From the NCBI GenBank assembly GCA_964352405.1, contig CAYGRY010000025.1, forward strand, positions 1 through 33,859: a stretch of 33,859 nt of DNA. Direction: 5' to 3'. A program made the position numbers and the translations under genes. Shown in pieces: positions 7,536 to 15,719 of the stretch. The stretch is from UBA4207 sp964352405. Its GTDB lineage: Bacteria > Bdellovibrionota > Bacteriovoracia > Bacteriovoracales > Bacteriovoracaceae. Below the pieces are notes generated by a model. The model was not told where the DNA came from, did not search any database, and was given only the letters and a program-made list of their open reading frames with translations. The stretch's first letter is position 1. Each line of letters starts with the position of its first letter.

Positions 7536-7593
7536 CTCATAGCCTCCTATTATGTTTTGGTTAGGTTTTTCCTTTCCTTTAGTTAAGATGAGA
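7530..7593 (-). promoter_or_regulatory. Possible 5'-UTR structure masking the hsp20 start codon
   Basis: In the minus-strand mRNA, TCTCATCT (7593-7586) is fully complementary to AGATGAGA (7537-7530), which contains the hsp20 AUG. This gives an 8-bp helix closing a 48-nt loop that holds the AGGAGG ribosome site. Many sHsp genes are controlled by RNA thermometers. Here the loop is long, so stability is uncertain and the assignment is only a suggestion. Confidence 0.3.
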
Positions 7594-7725
7594 GCCTTTT
7601 GTTAATATGCAAGAGTAGTTGACAAAGATTTTACAAACCAATTTTTGCTCATTTTTTTGAGATTGAGCGGTATTTCAACTTACGGCATGATAGATACGCA
7701 GCTAGAGAACTTTAGGAGTCTAAAT

Positions 7726-8388
7726 ATGTCAGTCATTTTGATTACCGGTGCATCAAGAGGAATTGGTTTTGAGTTTACAAAGCAATACAAAGAACGTGGA
7801 GACACAGTTATTGCAGTATGCAGAAAATCAAATGCGAGTCTTGATCAACTAGGTGTAGAAGTCGTTACTGGCATCGACGTTACTAATTCTGAAGATATCT
7901 CTAAACTTAAAGTTGCATTAAATGGAAGAAAGATTGATATCCTCATTAACAACGCAGGTATCTTTCTTAATGAAAGTTTAGATGCCATGAATTTCGATAC
8001 TATTATTGAACAGTTTAAAGTGAATTCAGTTGGACCTCTCAGAGTGACCCATGGCCTTCTTGATTGTCTTGATAAAGGATCAAAGGTTGGCATCGTCAGT
8101 TCACGTATGGGTTCAGTCGAAGATAATACTTCGGGTTCACATTACGGCTATCGCATGTCTAAAGGTGCCGTGAATAGCGCCGGTAAATCTTTATCAAATG
8201 ATCTTGAGCCACAAGGAATTGCAGTGGCCTTACTTCACCCTGGTTATGTTCGAACAGACATGACTGGTGGCGCTGGCGAGATTAACGCTGATCAATCGGC
8301 CAAGGGCTTGATTAAAATTTTAGATAAACTCAATGTTTCTAGTACAGGCCGTTTTTGGCATACAAATGGAAGCTCACTTTCTTGGTAA
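7726..8388 (+). CDS. Short-chain dehydrogenase/reductase (SDR)
   Basis: A 220-aa classical SDR, a Rossmann-fold NAD(P)-dependent oxidoreductase. The glycine motif TGASRGIG is at residues 7-14. NNAG follows, then a Ser in the VSSRMG region and the catalytic YxxxK in GYRMSKGA. The end LLHPGYVRTDMTGG is typical of the short CsgA/sniffer-like SDRs. I chose the ATG at 7726, which has AGGAG 7 nt upstream, over an upstream TTG at 7645 that would add 27 residues without homology. The substrate cannot be deduced. The ppk gene begins 12 bp after the stop. Confidence 0.92.
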   Translation: MSVILITGASRGIGFEFTKQYKERGDTVIAVCRKSNASLDQLGVEVVTGIDVTNSEDISKLKVALNGRKIDILINNAGIFLNESLDAMNFDTIIEQFKVNSVGPLRVTHGLLDCLDKGSKVGIVSSRMGSVEDNTSGSHYGYRMSKGAVNSAGKSLSNDLEPQGIAVALLHPGYVRTDMTGGAGEINADQSAKGLIKILDKLNVSSTGRFWHTNGSSLSW

Positions 8389-8400
8389 AAATATTATTTT

Positions 8401-10572
8401 ATGATGACTAAAATTAAAAAAAAATCTAAGGCAGCTAAAAGAAAGCGTCCTACACTTAAGCCAACCAAATTTACGAAAGTAATTATTCGTGGTCGTGAAT
8501 TTGACCCTACTCTTTTTGTTAACCGCGACCTTTCATGGCTTGAGTTTAACTCACGCGTTCTTAATGAAGCCATTGATCCACGAACTCCGCTTTTAGAGCG
8601 TTTACGTTTTTGTGATATCTGGCGATCGAATCACGATGAATTTATGATGAAGAGAATAGGACTCCTCTTTAACAAAATTGAAGAAGGTGATTCAAGACTG
8701 ACACTTGATGGTAAAGGGCCAACCGAGCTTCTTTATCTTCTAAGAACAAAAGTACTGGAACAGATTCAGACCTTTTCCAATAATTATGCCAAGACTCTTC
8801 AACCGGAGCTTAAAAAGCAAGGGATTGAACTTTTAACTTGGGATGAATGCAGTGCTGATGAACAAAAGTTTTTAGCGCAATATTTTAAAGATAATGTTTT
8901 TCCTATTCTAACACCTCTTGCAGTTGACTCAGGTCACCCATTTCCTTTTTTATCGAATCTTTCTAAGTCAATTGGTGTAGCGATTCGAAGACCAAAATCA
9001 AAAAATAAAGATTTTGCTCGAGTTAAGATTCCAACTGAAATTGCCCCTTGGGTGCGACTTAGATCTCCTATTGAAAATGCTTACCGCTTCATTAATATCG
9101 AAGAAATTATTGTTGCGAACCTCAAGCACCTTTTCTACGGCATGCAAATTGAGGGGACTTGTGTTTTTAGAGTGACTCGTAATGCTGCTTCTAAAAGTGA
9201 TCTTGAAGAGCCTGAAGACTTAATGGAATTAGTGGAAGAAGGTATTCGTGAGCGAAAGTTCGCACCGATTGTTCGTCTTGAGTATAGTAAAGGTGCCAAT
9301 GAGTGGGTTCTCAACTTTTTAAAAGATGAACTTGAACTGATTGATGAACAAGTTTATGAAATGCCCAATATCGCCAGTTATGTGAAACTTGGCGCTCTTT
9401 ATGATGTGCAACGACCTTTACTAAAATATGAAAAGTACGTACCTAAAAGTATTAAAGGCTTTATTCCAAACGTTGAAGCCGATTTTAATATTTTTTCGGC
9501 CATCAGAAAGAAAGACTACCTTGTTCACTTTCCTTACGATTCATTTACCTCTACGGTTGAAACATTTGTTCGCACCGCTGCTGAAGATCCAAAGGTTAGA
9601 GCGATTAAAATTGTTCTTTATCGTACGGATGCGGCAGGAAAACTTGTCGATACTTTAATTGAAGCGGCGGAAAACGGAAAACAGGTCGCTTGTATCGTCG
9701 AACTTAAAGCGCGCTTTGATGAAGAAAGTAATATTCGTTGGGCAACAAAACTTGAAGAAGCAGGCGTTCACGTCACTTACGGTCTGGTTGATCTTAAAAC
9801 CCATGCCAAAATGATTGTTGTCGTCAGACAAGATCACGACGGTATTAGAAGTTATGTGAATATCGGTACTGGTAACTACAACTCAGAAACGTCTAAGCTC
9901 TATACTGACTATGGTTACTTTACTTGTCGAAAGCCTATCGCTGAAGAAGTGCTAGAAGTTTTTAATCACCTGACGGGTCGTTCCCTTAAAAGTGATTATA
10001 AGAAAATTTTGGTTGCCCCTTTTACCATGTTCAAACAATTTAAAAGTCATATCGAAAAAGAGATCGAATTTGCCAAAGCCGGAAAACCTGCTGAAATCAT
10101 CGCCAAGATGAATAGTTTTGAAGATCCTGAACTAGCCGAAGCTTTATATAAAGCCTCTAGTGCTGGTGTTAAAATCACTCTTTATATTCGTGGCTTTTGT
10201 TGTATCAAGCCTGGGATTAAAGGTTTATCAGATAATATTAAAGTCATCTCGATTGTCGGAAGATTATTAGAGCATTCTCGTATTTATTATTTTTCTAACG
10301 GGAGTACTGAACCATTTGAAGGTAAATTCTATATTGGCTCGGCCGATTGGATGCACCGAAATCTTTTTGATCGCATCGAAGTGTGTACACCGATTACGCA
10401 AAAAGACCTGGTTCTTCGCTTGCATGATTATTTAAAACTCTTAGGCAGTGATGATCGTCATGCTTGGGACTTAAAATCAGATGGAACCTATGTGCAGCGT
10501 ATGCCAAAGAATCCAGACCAACCAATCTCGGTTCAGCAGACTTTGATGAAACGTCGTTACGCTAATTCGTAA
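8401..10572 (+). CDS. ppk1: Polyphosphate kinase 1
   Basis: 723 aa, full length for PPK1, which reversibly makes polyphosphate from ATP. A short basic N-terminal extension (about 1-30) precedes the N domain, marked by FVNRDLSWLEFNSRVLNEA. The phospholipase-D-like catalytic part contains LKTHAKM with the phospho-accepting His468, YVNIGTGNYN, and the C-terminal YIGSADWMHRNLFDRIE. It starts ATGATG with no Shine-Dalgarno; a TATTAT box at 8392-8397 lies 6 nt before the second ATG. Its 3' end overlaps the convergent ppx by 11 bp, so the synthesis and breakdown genes face each other. Confidence 0.97.
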   Translation: MMTKIKKKSKAAKRKRPTLKPTKFTKVIIRGREFDPTLFVNRDLSWLEFNSRVLNEAIDPRTPLLERLRFCDIWRSNHDEFMMKRIGLLFNKIEEGDSRLTLDGKGPTELLYLLRTKVLEQIQTFSNNYAKTLQPELKKQGIELLTWDECSADEQKFLAQYFKDNVFPILTPLAVDSGHPFPFLSNLSKSIGVAIRRPKSKNKDFARVKIPTEIAPWVRLRSPIENAYRFINIEEIIVANLKHLFYGMQIEGTCVFRVTRNAASKSDLEEPEDLMELVEEGIRERKFAPIVRLEYSKGANEWVLNFLKDELELIDEQVYEMPNIASYVKLGALYDVQRPLLKYEKYVPKSIKGFIPNVEADFNIFSAIRKKDYLVHFPYDSFTSTVETFVRTAAEDPKVRAIKIVLYRTDAAGKLVDTLIEAAENGKQVACIVELKARFDEESNIRWATKLEEAGVHVTYGLVDLKTHAKMIVVVRQDHDGIRSYVNIGTGNYNSETSKLYTDYGYFTCRKPIAEEVLEVFNHLTGRSLKSDYKKILVAPFTMFKQFKSHIEKEIEFAKAGKPAEIIAKMNSFEDPELAEALYKASSAGVKITLYIRGFCCIKPGIKGLSDNIKVISIVGRLLEHSRIYYFSNGSTEPFEGKFYIGSADWMHRNLFDRIEVCTPITQKDLVLRLHDYLKLLGSDDRHAWDLKSDGTYVQRMPKNPDQPISVQQTLMKRRYANS

Positions 10573-11470
10573 TATCTTTTATTTTTGAGATTTTGTACTG
10601 ACAAAGATCAATCAGCACCCCGTGGATTAAACCAACATTGGGTGCATAGATTCTTTTAAATGGAACTTTCTTACCAACCATTAAAACAAGATCAATCGCA
10701 GGCATAATCACATCGGCCCTATCCGGACGCATGCCATATTTTTTAATACGCTTTAGATAAGGCGTATGTTCTAGGATTGTATGAAGATCTTTTAATTCAC
10801 TTTGAGTGACAAAATCGACTTTATTAAGTTTAGTAATTCTTTGTTTAAGCTTTAACATCGCTCTAAAATTTCCACCAGTCCCAATCATACGTGTTAGATC
10901 TAATTTACTAGCGTGCTCTTGAATGAAACTTTCAATTTCTTTTTCACGCTTTAGTAAAAGATCATTTCCTTGTTGTAACAGTCGAACAGTTCCAACATCG
11001 AAACTTTTAGCGCCTTTTAAGACACCTTTATGCAAAATTGACAGTTCCATACTGCCCCCACCGATATCCATCATCAGCGCACTTTTGCCTTTAAGGTCTA
11101 ATTTAGTGTTTATAGCTTGGCGCACAAGAGTTGCTTCAAGCGTTCCATCAATAGCTTCGATAGTTAATCCGCAACTTTTTTTTACGGCATCGGCTAAATC
11201 TTGAGAGTTTTTTGTGTCTCTAAAAGCACTTGTTGCGACGGTTTTCACTACACCAACGTGTTCATGGTCGATAGCGTAACTAAAATCTTCAAATATTTTT
11301 ACAGCTTGTTTAATTGTTGCTTGAGAAAAAATTCCATTATCAAAAGCCTCAGTACCAAGTCTCAGTGGGGCTCTCAGCTTTTTGGTGATAACAAGTTTCG
11401 TTCCTTCACATTCGGCAATAGCAAGTCTTACGGCATTGGATCCGATATCAATGGCTGCAATTTTTTTCAT
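10562..11470 (-). CDS. ppx: Ppx/GppA-family exopolyphosphatase
   Basis: 302 aa, the short form without the C-terminal HD-like domain found in E. coli Ppx. The actin-like ATPase fold shows AIDIGSNAVRLAI at the N-terminus, the TSAFRDTKN region, and the second phosphate loop ALMMDIGGGSMEL. It should release phosphate from polyphosphate ends or hydrolyse pppGpp; the sequence alone does not decide. Pairing with ppk1 favours polyphosphate. No Shine-Dalgarno is seen. A TGTAAT box lies 8 nt before the ATG (11484-11479), suggesting a leaderless mRNA. Confidence 0.93.
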   Translation of the reverse strand: MKKIAAIDIGSNAVRLAIAECEGTKLVITKKLRAPLRLGTEAFDNGIFSQATIKQAVKIFEDFSYAIDHEHVGVVKTVATSAFRDTKNSQDLADAVKKSCGLTIEAIDGTLEATLVRQAINTKLDLKGKSALMMDIGGGSMELSILHKGVLKGAKSFDVGTVRLLQQGNDLLLKREKEIESFIQEHASKLDLTRMIGTGGNFRAMLKLKQRITKLNKVDFVTQSELKDLHTILEHTPYLKRIKKYGMRPDRADVIMPAIDLVLMVGKKVPFKRIYAPNVGLIHGVLIDLCQYKISKIKDITN

Positions 11471-11583
11471 CGTGGTAAATTACAACTTTTAAAATGAAAT
11501 GATATGAACCAGCGCGAAATAACCTCCTAAACAACTCCACTAAAAAGCAACATTGTTCACCTTTAAAGGAAACTCATTTTGCC

Positions 11584-11611
11584 TTATCATATTAACGAAA
11601 TACTTGATAAT
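11584..11611 (+). promoter_or_regulatory. Sigma-70-like promoter for the pal operon
   Basis: TTATCA, 16 nt, then GATAAT, matching the consensus boxes at 4 of 6 and 5 of 6 positions. It lies 36 nt before the pal start, leaving room for the AAAGGAG ribosome site at 11636-11642. Confidence 0.5.
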
Positions 11612-11647
11612 ATAGTCAGTAATTGCTTTCACGACAAAGGAGTATCC

Positions 11648-12157
11648 ATGTCAGTTTCTTTACGTTCATTGTTATCGGTTCTTATTCTTGGTTTTTCAGT
11701 TGCACTAACTGGTTGTGGATCAAGCTCTAAAAAAGCTTCTAGTGATTCATCAATGTCATCACCTGATTCTTCAAGCGATTCTAGCCTTGAGCTTAACGGT
11801 GATTCTGATTCAAATAAAGCTGGTGGTCTTAGCACTGTGTTTTTTGAATATGATTCATCTTCACTTTCAAGTTCTGCAAGATCAACTCTTGAAGGAAACG
11901 TTTCTTTTCTTAAAGACAATTCAGATGTTGAAATTCAAGTTGAAGGTCACTGTGATGAGCGCGGTGGTGTTCAGTACAACCTAGCGCTAGGTGAGCGTCG
12001 TGCAAAAGCCGTTCGTGACTATATGGTTGCAATGGGTATCGCTAAATCAAGAGTTACTACAATTTCTTTTGGTAAAGAACGTCCACTAGCTTTTGGTCAC
12101 GATAACTCTGCATGGGGACAAAATCGTCGTGCAAACTTCGTGGTAACTGCTAAGTAA
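11648..12157 (+). CDS. pal: Pal-like OmpA-family peptidoglycan-associated lipoprotein
   Basis: 169 aa. A signal sequence ends in lipobox LTGC with lipidated Cys23. A Ser/Asp-rich linker follows to about residue 60, then an OmpA-like domain. That domain has the Pal signature VEGHCDERGGVQYNLALGERRA, which binds diaminopimelate in peptidoglycan, and ends GQNRRANFVV. I chose the ATG at 11648 (AAAGGAG upstream) over an upstream TTG with no signal-peptide logic. It should anchor the outer membrane to the wall. The stop overlaps the next start (TAATG). No tolQRAB genes are in the window, unlike the usual tol-pal order. Confidence 0.95.
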   Translation: MSVSLRSLLSVLILGFSVALTGCGSSSKKASSDSSMSSPDSSSDSSLELNGDSDSNKAGGLSTVFFEYDSSSLSSSARSTLEGNVSFLKDNSDVEIQVEGHCDERGGVQYNLALGERRAKAVRDYMVAMGIAKSRVTTISFGKERPLAFGHDNSAWGQNRRANFVVTAK

Positions 12158-12456
12158 TGCTTAGGCATTACGCCTTAATTTTTCTACTAGTTTTGACGGG
12201 TTGTGGTTTAGCTGCAACTCGTCCAAAACTTGAAATGAGTCTTGCGCAAACCGCTTTCATCGCTGCTAAAAATGCCAACGCTCAGACACTTGCACCAACT
12301 CCATACCGTAAAGCTGAATTTTATTATCTCAAAGCAAAGTCGGCTTACAAACGCAAGTACTTCAATAAAGCTAAACAATACGCTACCCTGTCACAAAAGT
12401 TTTCTGAACTTGCCGAGATGGATGCCGTAAGAAAAGCTACACTCGAACGCTACTAA
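12157..12456 (+). CDS. DUF4398-like small lipoprotein
   Basis: 99 aa. A short signal sequence ends in lipobox LTGC (Cys16). The rest is alpha-helical with the pattern of DUF4398: LAQTAFIAAKNANA, then YRKAEFYYLKAKSAYKRKYF and KAKQYATLSQKFSELAE, a TPR-like helical hairpin. Such proteins often lie beside OmpA/Pal-type genes in deltaproteobacteria. The function is unknown. The start overlaps the pal stop by one base, so translation is coupled. Confidence 0.8.
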   Translation: MLRHYALIFLLVLTGCGLAATRPKLEMSLAQTAFIAAKNANAQTLAPTPYRKAEFYYLKAKSAYKRKYFNKAKQYATLSQKFSELAEMDAVRKATLERY

Positions 12457-12468
12457 AGAGGTTCTCCC

Positions 12469-13218
12469 ATGAAATTCTTGATTCCTTTCACTGTACTTGC
12501 TGTTTTCGTACTGTCTGGTTGTAAAACTCAAGAAGAAATTAGAAGAGAACAATTAGTTGATAATCTTGGCGTGCAAATGGTTCAAAGCCAAAAGCTCGTT
12601 GCTGATACAACTGTCACTATTCAAAATCTTGAAGATCGTATTGGCTCTCTTACAGGCAAGCTCGACGAGCTCGATCGCAACAGCCAAGTACAGCTTCAAA
12701 CCCAAGTTGATAATCTCAACCAAAGAATTACACTATTAGAAGAATCAAATAAAAGCCTTCAAGCTAAAACTGAAGAGCAGTCAAAATATCTGCAAGAAGT
12801 CCTAGGCACTCTTAAAAACCTCTCTTCTGGCTCAGGCGGATCTAAAAAAAAACTAAATGATTATGATCAGGCCATGGAAGATTATGGCAAAGGTCGCTAC
12901 GGCACAGCTAAGCCTATCCTAGTTAAGCTTTTGGCTGATAAGAATATCAAAGGCGCTAAGCAGGCTCGAGTTATCCATAACCTAGGAATGATCTCCTATA
13001 TGGATAAAGAATACGATAAATCACTGGTCTATTTTAGCCGCCTTTTCACTGACCACGAGAAGTCAGGTTATAATAAGAACGGACTACTCTTCTTGGCGCG
13101 TACCTTTGATAAGCTAAAGCAAAAAGAGCAGGCTAAACAAACGCTTAATGAGCTCATCAGCAGATTTCCAACCGCCAAACAAGTTAAGACGGCCAAGGAG
13201 ATGCTAGAAAAGCTCTAA
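12469..13218 (+). CDS. CpoB/YbgF-like lipoprotein (coiled coil plus TPR)
   Basis: 249 aa. Lipobox LSGC puts the lipidated residue at Cys18. Residues about 35-110 form a coiled coil with regular heptads (TIQNLEDRIGSLTGKLDELD, LNQRITLLEES). A Ser/Gly linker follows, then TPR-type repeats to the end (YDQAMEDYGKGRYGTAKPIL, LVYFSRLFTD, AKQTLNELISRFPTAKQ). This is the architecture of CpoB/YbgF, which follows pal in many genomes and coordinates Tol with wall synthesis. The lipoprotein form and the intervening DUF4398 gene differ from E. coli. GAGG lies upstream of the ATG. Confidence 0.85.
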   Translation: MKFLIPFTVLAVFVLSGCKTQEEIRREQLVDNLGVQMVQSQKLVADTTVTIQNLEDRIGSLTGKLDELDRNSQVQLQTQVDNLNQRITLLEESNKSLQAKTEEQSKYLQEVLGTLKNLSSGSGGSKKKLNDYDQAMEDYGKGRYGTAKPILVKLLADKNIKGAKQARVIHNLGMISYMDKEYDKSLVYFSRLFTDHEKSGYNKNGLLFLARTFDKLKQKEQAKQTLNELISRFPTAKQVKTAKEMLEKL

Positions 13219-13228
13219 TGGGATTTTC

Positions 13229-14839
13229 GTGAAAGCATTTTATTTAAGTTTAATTTTTCTCACTTCATGTTCATATTTTATTTCAACATTCGATGATGAA
13301 TATACGGTCATCGGATTAAAATCAGAAAAGATCAATCTACTCTTCTCTCATAATATTTCTGGTGAAACTCATCCCTGTGGTTGTCGTACCTTCCCTTTAG
13401 GTGGCTTGCCTCAAATCGCTGGTCAAATGAGTGAACTTCAAAAAGATGGCACTGATCAATTCTATGTTGATACTGGTGATACATTTTTTCCAGCGAATCG
13501 TTTAACCATGGGAATGGAAACATCACAAAAGTTTGCTGCTAAAAATTTGGCCAAAGCCCTATCAAAGCTTGGCCTTAAATATCACGTGCCAGGAGATCAA
13601 GACTTTAGTGCTGGTGTGGAGTTCTACGGCGAAATTCTTAAAGAAGCCAATCTCACATTATTAGCCGCCAATCTCTCGCCTGACAGTCCGATTAAAGGAA
13701 AAAAATGGATCGTCTTAGAAAAAGGTCCACATAAAGTTTATATGATCGGCTTAAGTGATCCAAAACTTCTTCGACCTGAACAGTCTGTTCTCTTTACTGA
13801 ACCGGCCACTGCACTTCAAGGCGCCATTAAAGAAGTTAAAGATCATGGTTTTGATGAATCAAATCCTTTTCACCGCCTGATTCTTCTGTCTCATTCAAGT
13901 TATGAACAAGATGAAATTTGGGCCAGAAAATTTCCCGTCTTTGATTGGGTTATTGGTTCTCACTCACAAAAGTTCACTCGAAAGCCACTACTTGAAGGAA
14001 AAACTAAAATCGTTCAAGTTTTGTCGCAAAACCATTACTTAGGTGAAATTGCTTTTGATTTAAGTACTAGTAAAGATAAAGATGAATTTATGATTCATGA
14101 AATTCATGAGTCGTTGTCACAGAAGATTGAAAACAATCCATGGGAAGCGTTCATTCAAGCGCATAAGACAGAGATGTCTCGCCTGCAAGAGATCGAGCAA
14201 CAAAATAATAAATCCGTCCCTTCAGCAACAGCAGTTGCCCCTTATAAAGACGCTAAATCTTGTATTGAATGTCACCAACCTCAAGGTGATAAATGGCATT
14301 CAACGGCGCACTCAGTGGCTTATGCAACCCTACTTAAGGCCAATGAAGGAAAGAATTTAACCTGTGTGACCTGTCACTCACTAGGTCTTGGGGATGAAAG
14401 TGGTTTTACCAACACACTCGATATGACTCAGTTTGAAAAAGACGATAAGCGCGAGCAGTATTGGAGTGAAGTTGAGAAATCTTTTTCTGGCGTGAAATCG
14501 ATTCGTGAACTTCCACCAAAGTCAGTCACGAAGCTCTCAAAGAATTGGATGGCGCTTGACGAGAAATTTGAAGTTAAAAGACAAATGGCCAATGTGCAAT
14601 GTATGAATTGTCATAATCAGCACCCTGATCATCCCTTTCATATTGCTGAAGAAAAACCAACTGCTGAACAAAAAAGCCAAGAGATGCAAGGCAAATGTAT
14701 CAGTTGTCATAATCAAGACCAATCTCCAGACTGGTATCAAAAAAATGAAAATGGTCTAGCAGGTGATATCAATCAAAAGATTCTCGATCAAAAGATTAAA
14801 GCGGTAGCTTGTCCAAAACTTGAATCTAGTAGCTATTGA
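13229..14839 (+). CDS. Tetraheme cytochrome c fused to a metallophosphoesterase-like domain
   Basis: 536 aa, GTG start 10 bp after the cpoB-like gene. A lipobox-like LTSC (Cys14) suggests a lipoprotein. Residues about 33-290 resemble the UshA/5'-nucleotidase phosphoesterase fold: VDTGD (81-84), PGDQD where GNHE is usual (121-124), LLSHSS (His222) and IGSH (His245). The usual first DxH motif is absent. In its place is an HPCGC element (48-52) followed by GGL. Residues about 340-500 hold four heme-binding CxxCH motifs at 345, 379, 458 and 490, plus extra His that could be axial ligands. It is probably a periplasmic redox protein. The substrate is unknown. The end overlaps the convergent hydrolase gene by 7 bp. 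Confidence 0.85.
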   Translation: MKAFYLSLIFLTSCSYFISTFDDEYTVIGLKSEKINLLFSHNISGETHPCGCRTFPLGGLPQIAGQMSELQKDGTDQFYVDTGDTFFPANRLTMGMETSQKFAAKNLAKALSKLGLKYHVPGDQDFSAGVEFYGEILKEANLTLLAANLSPDSPIKGKKWIVLEKGPHKVYMIGLSDPKLLRPEQSVLFTEPATALQGAIKEVKDHGFDESNPFHRLILLSHSSYEQDEIWARKFPVFDWVIGSHSQKFTRKPLLEGKTKIVQVLSQNHYLGEIAFDLSTSKDKDEFMIHEIHESLSQKIENNPWEAFIQAHKTEMSRLQEIEQQNNKSVPSATAVAPYKDAKSCIECHQPQGDKWHSTAHSVAYATLLKANEGKNLTCVTCHSLGLGDESGFTNTLDMTQFEKDDKREQYWSEVEKSFSGVKSIRELPPKSVTKLSKNWMALDEKFEVKRQMANVQCMNCHNQHPDHPFHIAEEKPTAEQKSQEMQGKCISCHNQDQSPDWYQKNENGLAGDINQKILDQKIKAVACPKLESSSY

Positions 14840-15654
14840 TTAACAAACTCTAAGTATTTTTTAAAGTTATCCATACCGGCGTCACTACTGACGCCTTGGA
14901 TATGGGCAGCTCCTGCGATAGGCCACCAAGATTTATTCTTTGTCTGTAAACGATCAAAAATCCTTTGACCAAACTTCATTGGTATAATTTCATCCTTATC
15001 CCCATGGGTGACTAGAACTCGTCCTTTGTAGTTTTCAAAAAAGGTCGTAGGCGCCATAGAATCACTCACAAGAAGTGGCCCAAGCGGTGAAAAGATAAAG
15101 GTGAACCAATAATCTGATAATTTATCAAACGCAATATCGTCATAAGAATCAAAAGTGCTATCTAAAATTAGTAAATCAATTTTATCCGTCTGCTTGAAGT
15201 CTTCCATCGACCTCATTGCCACCATACCGCCAAGGCTTTGAGCATGAACAACCCAGTGATTTATTTTATTTTTTTCTAAAAGTTCTAGTGATTTATTTAA
15301 AGCTGCTAGAGCATCAAGGTTAACTTCTTTAGGACTAGGCTCGCCGACACTAAGACCGTAACCACGGTAATCAAAAATAAAAATGTCGTAATCATGCTGA
15401 GTCAGCCACGCTAAAACATAGAAGTGGGCCGAAAGATTTTGAGCATTACCGTGAAAGAAAGTAACTAAACCTTTGGCTTTTTTAGGCCCTTGGTGATGCA
15501 GGTACCAGCCATGTAAGCGCTTGCCATCACTGGCGTCGAAGAAGATATCCTCATGCTTAATATTGAGCTGCCCCGGAGTGGCGTAAAGGATTCTAGTGGG
15601 CTGATAAAATAATGACGTGCAACCACTTAGAATTATTAATAAAATGAAGCGCAT
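14833..15654 (-). CDS. Alpha/beta-hydrolase lipoprotein (YfhR-like)
   Basis: 273 aa. The signal ends in lipobox LSGC (Cys12). The hydrolase fold shows FFHGNAQN (oxyanion region), DYRGYGLSVGEPS and nucleophile Ser140 in AQSLGG. Acid Asp221 lies in HGDKDEIIP and His251 in GAAH. This pattern is that of the YfhR/Bem46-like serine hydrolases. The nucleophile elbow has Ala instead of the common first Gly, which is tolerated in the family. The substrate is unknown. Lipidation suggests action at the envelope. It is a single gene, diverging from tsaD. Confidence 0.88.
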   Translation of the reverse strand: MRFILLIILSGCTSLFYQPTRILYATPGQLNIKHEDIFFDASDGKRLHGWYLHHQGPKKAKGLVTFFHGNAQNLSAHFYVLAWLTQHDYDIFIFDYRGYGLSVGEPSPKEVNLDALAALNKSLELLEKNKINHWVVHAQSLGGMVAMRSMEDFKQTDKIDLLILDSTFDSYDDIAFDKLSDYWFTFIFSPLGPLLVSDSMAPTTFFENYKGRVLVTHGDKDEIIPMKFGQRIFDRLQTKNKSWWPIAGAAHIQGVSSDAGMDNFKKYLEFVNQ

Positions 15655-15681
15655 GTTCTCACCTTTTTATGACGATGACGC

Positions 15682-15711
15682 CTGACGTACGATGCCTGTC
15701 ATGCTAGCATG
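15682..15711 (+). promoter_or_regulatory. Promoter candidate and palindrome upstream of tsaD
   Basis: CTGACG, 17 nt, then TAGCAT (15705-15710), each matching consensus at 4 of 6 positions. The -10 box lies inside a perfect 12-bp palindrome, CATGCTAGCATG (15700-15711). tsaD starts 9 nt later and has no Shine-Dalgarno, so the transcript could be nearly leaderless. The palindrome could be an operator. Confidence 0.35.
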
Positions 15712-15719
15712 CGCGCTCT

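Noticed and set aside
7619..7624. TTGACA as a -35 box for the SDR gene
   Set aside because: No acceptable -10 box is found 15-19 nt downstream.
11629..11919. 96-codon minus-strand frame over pal
   Set aside because: Mirror of the Ser/Asp-rich linker and signal region of pal; no ribosome site.
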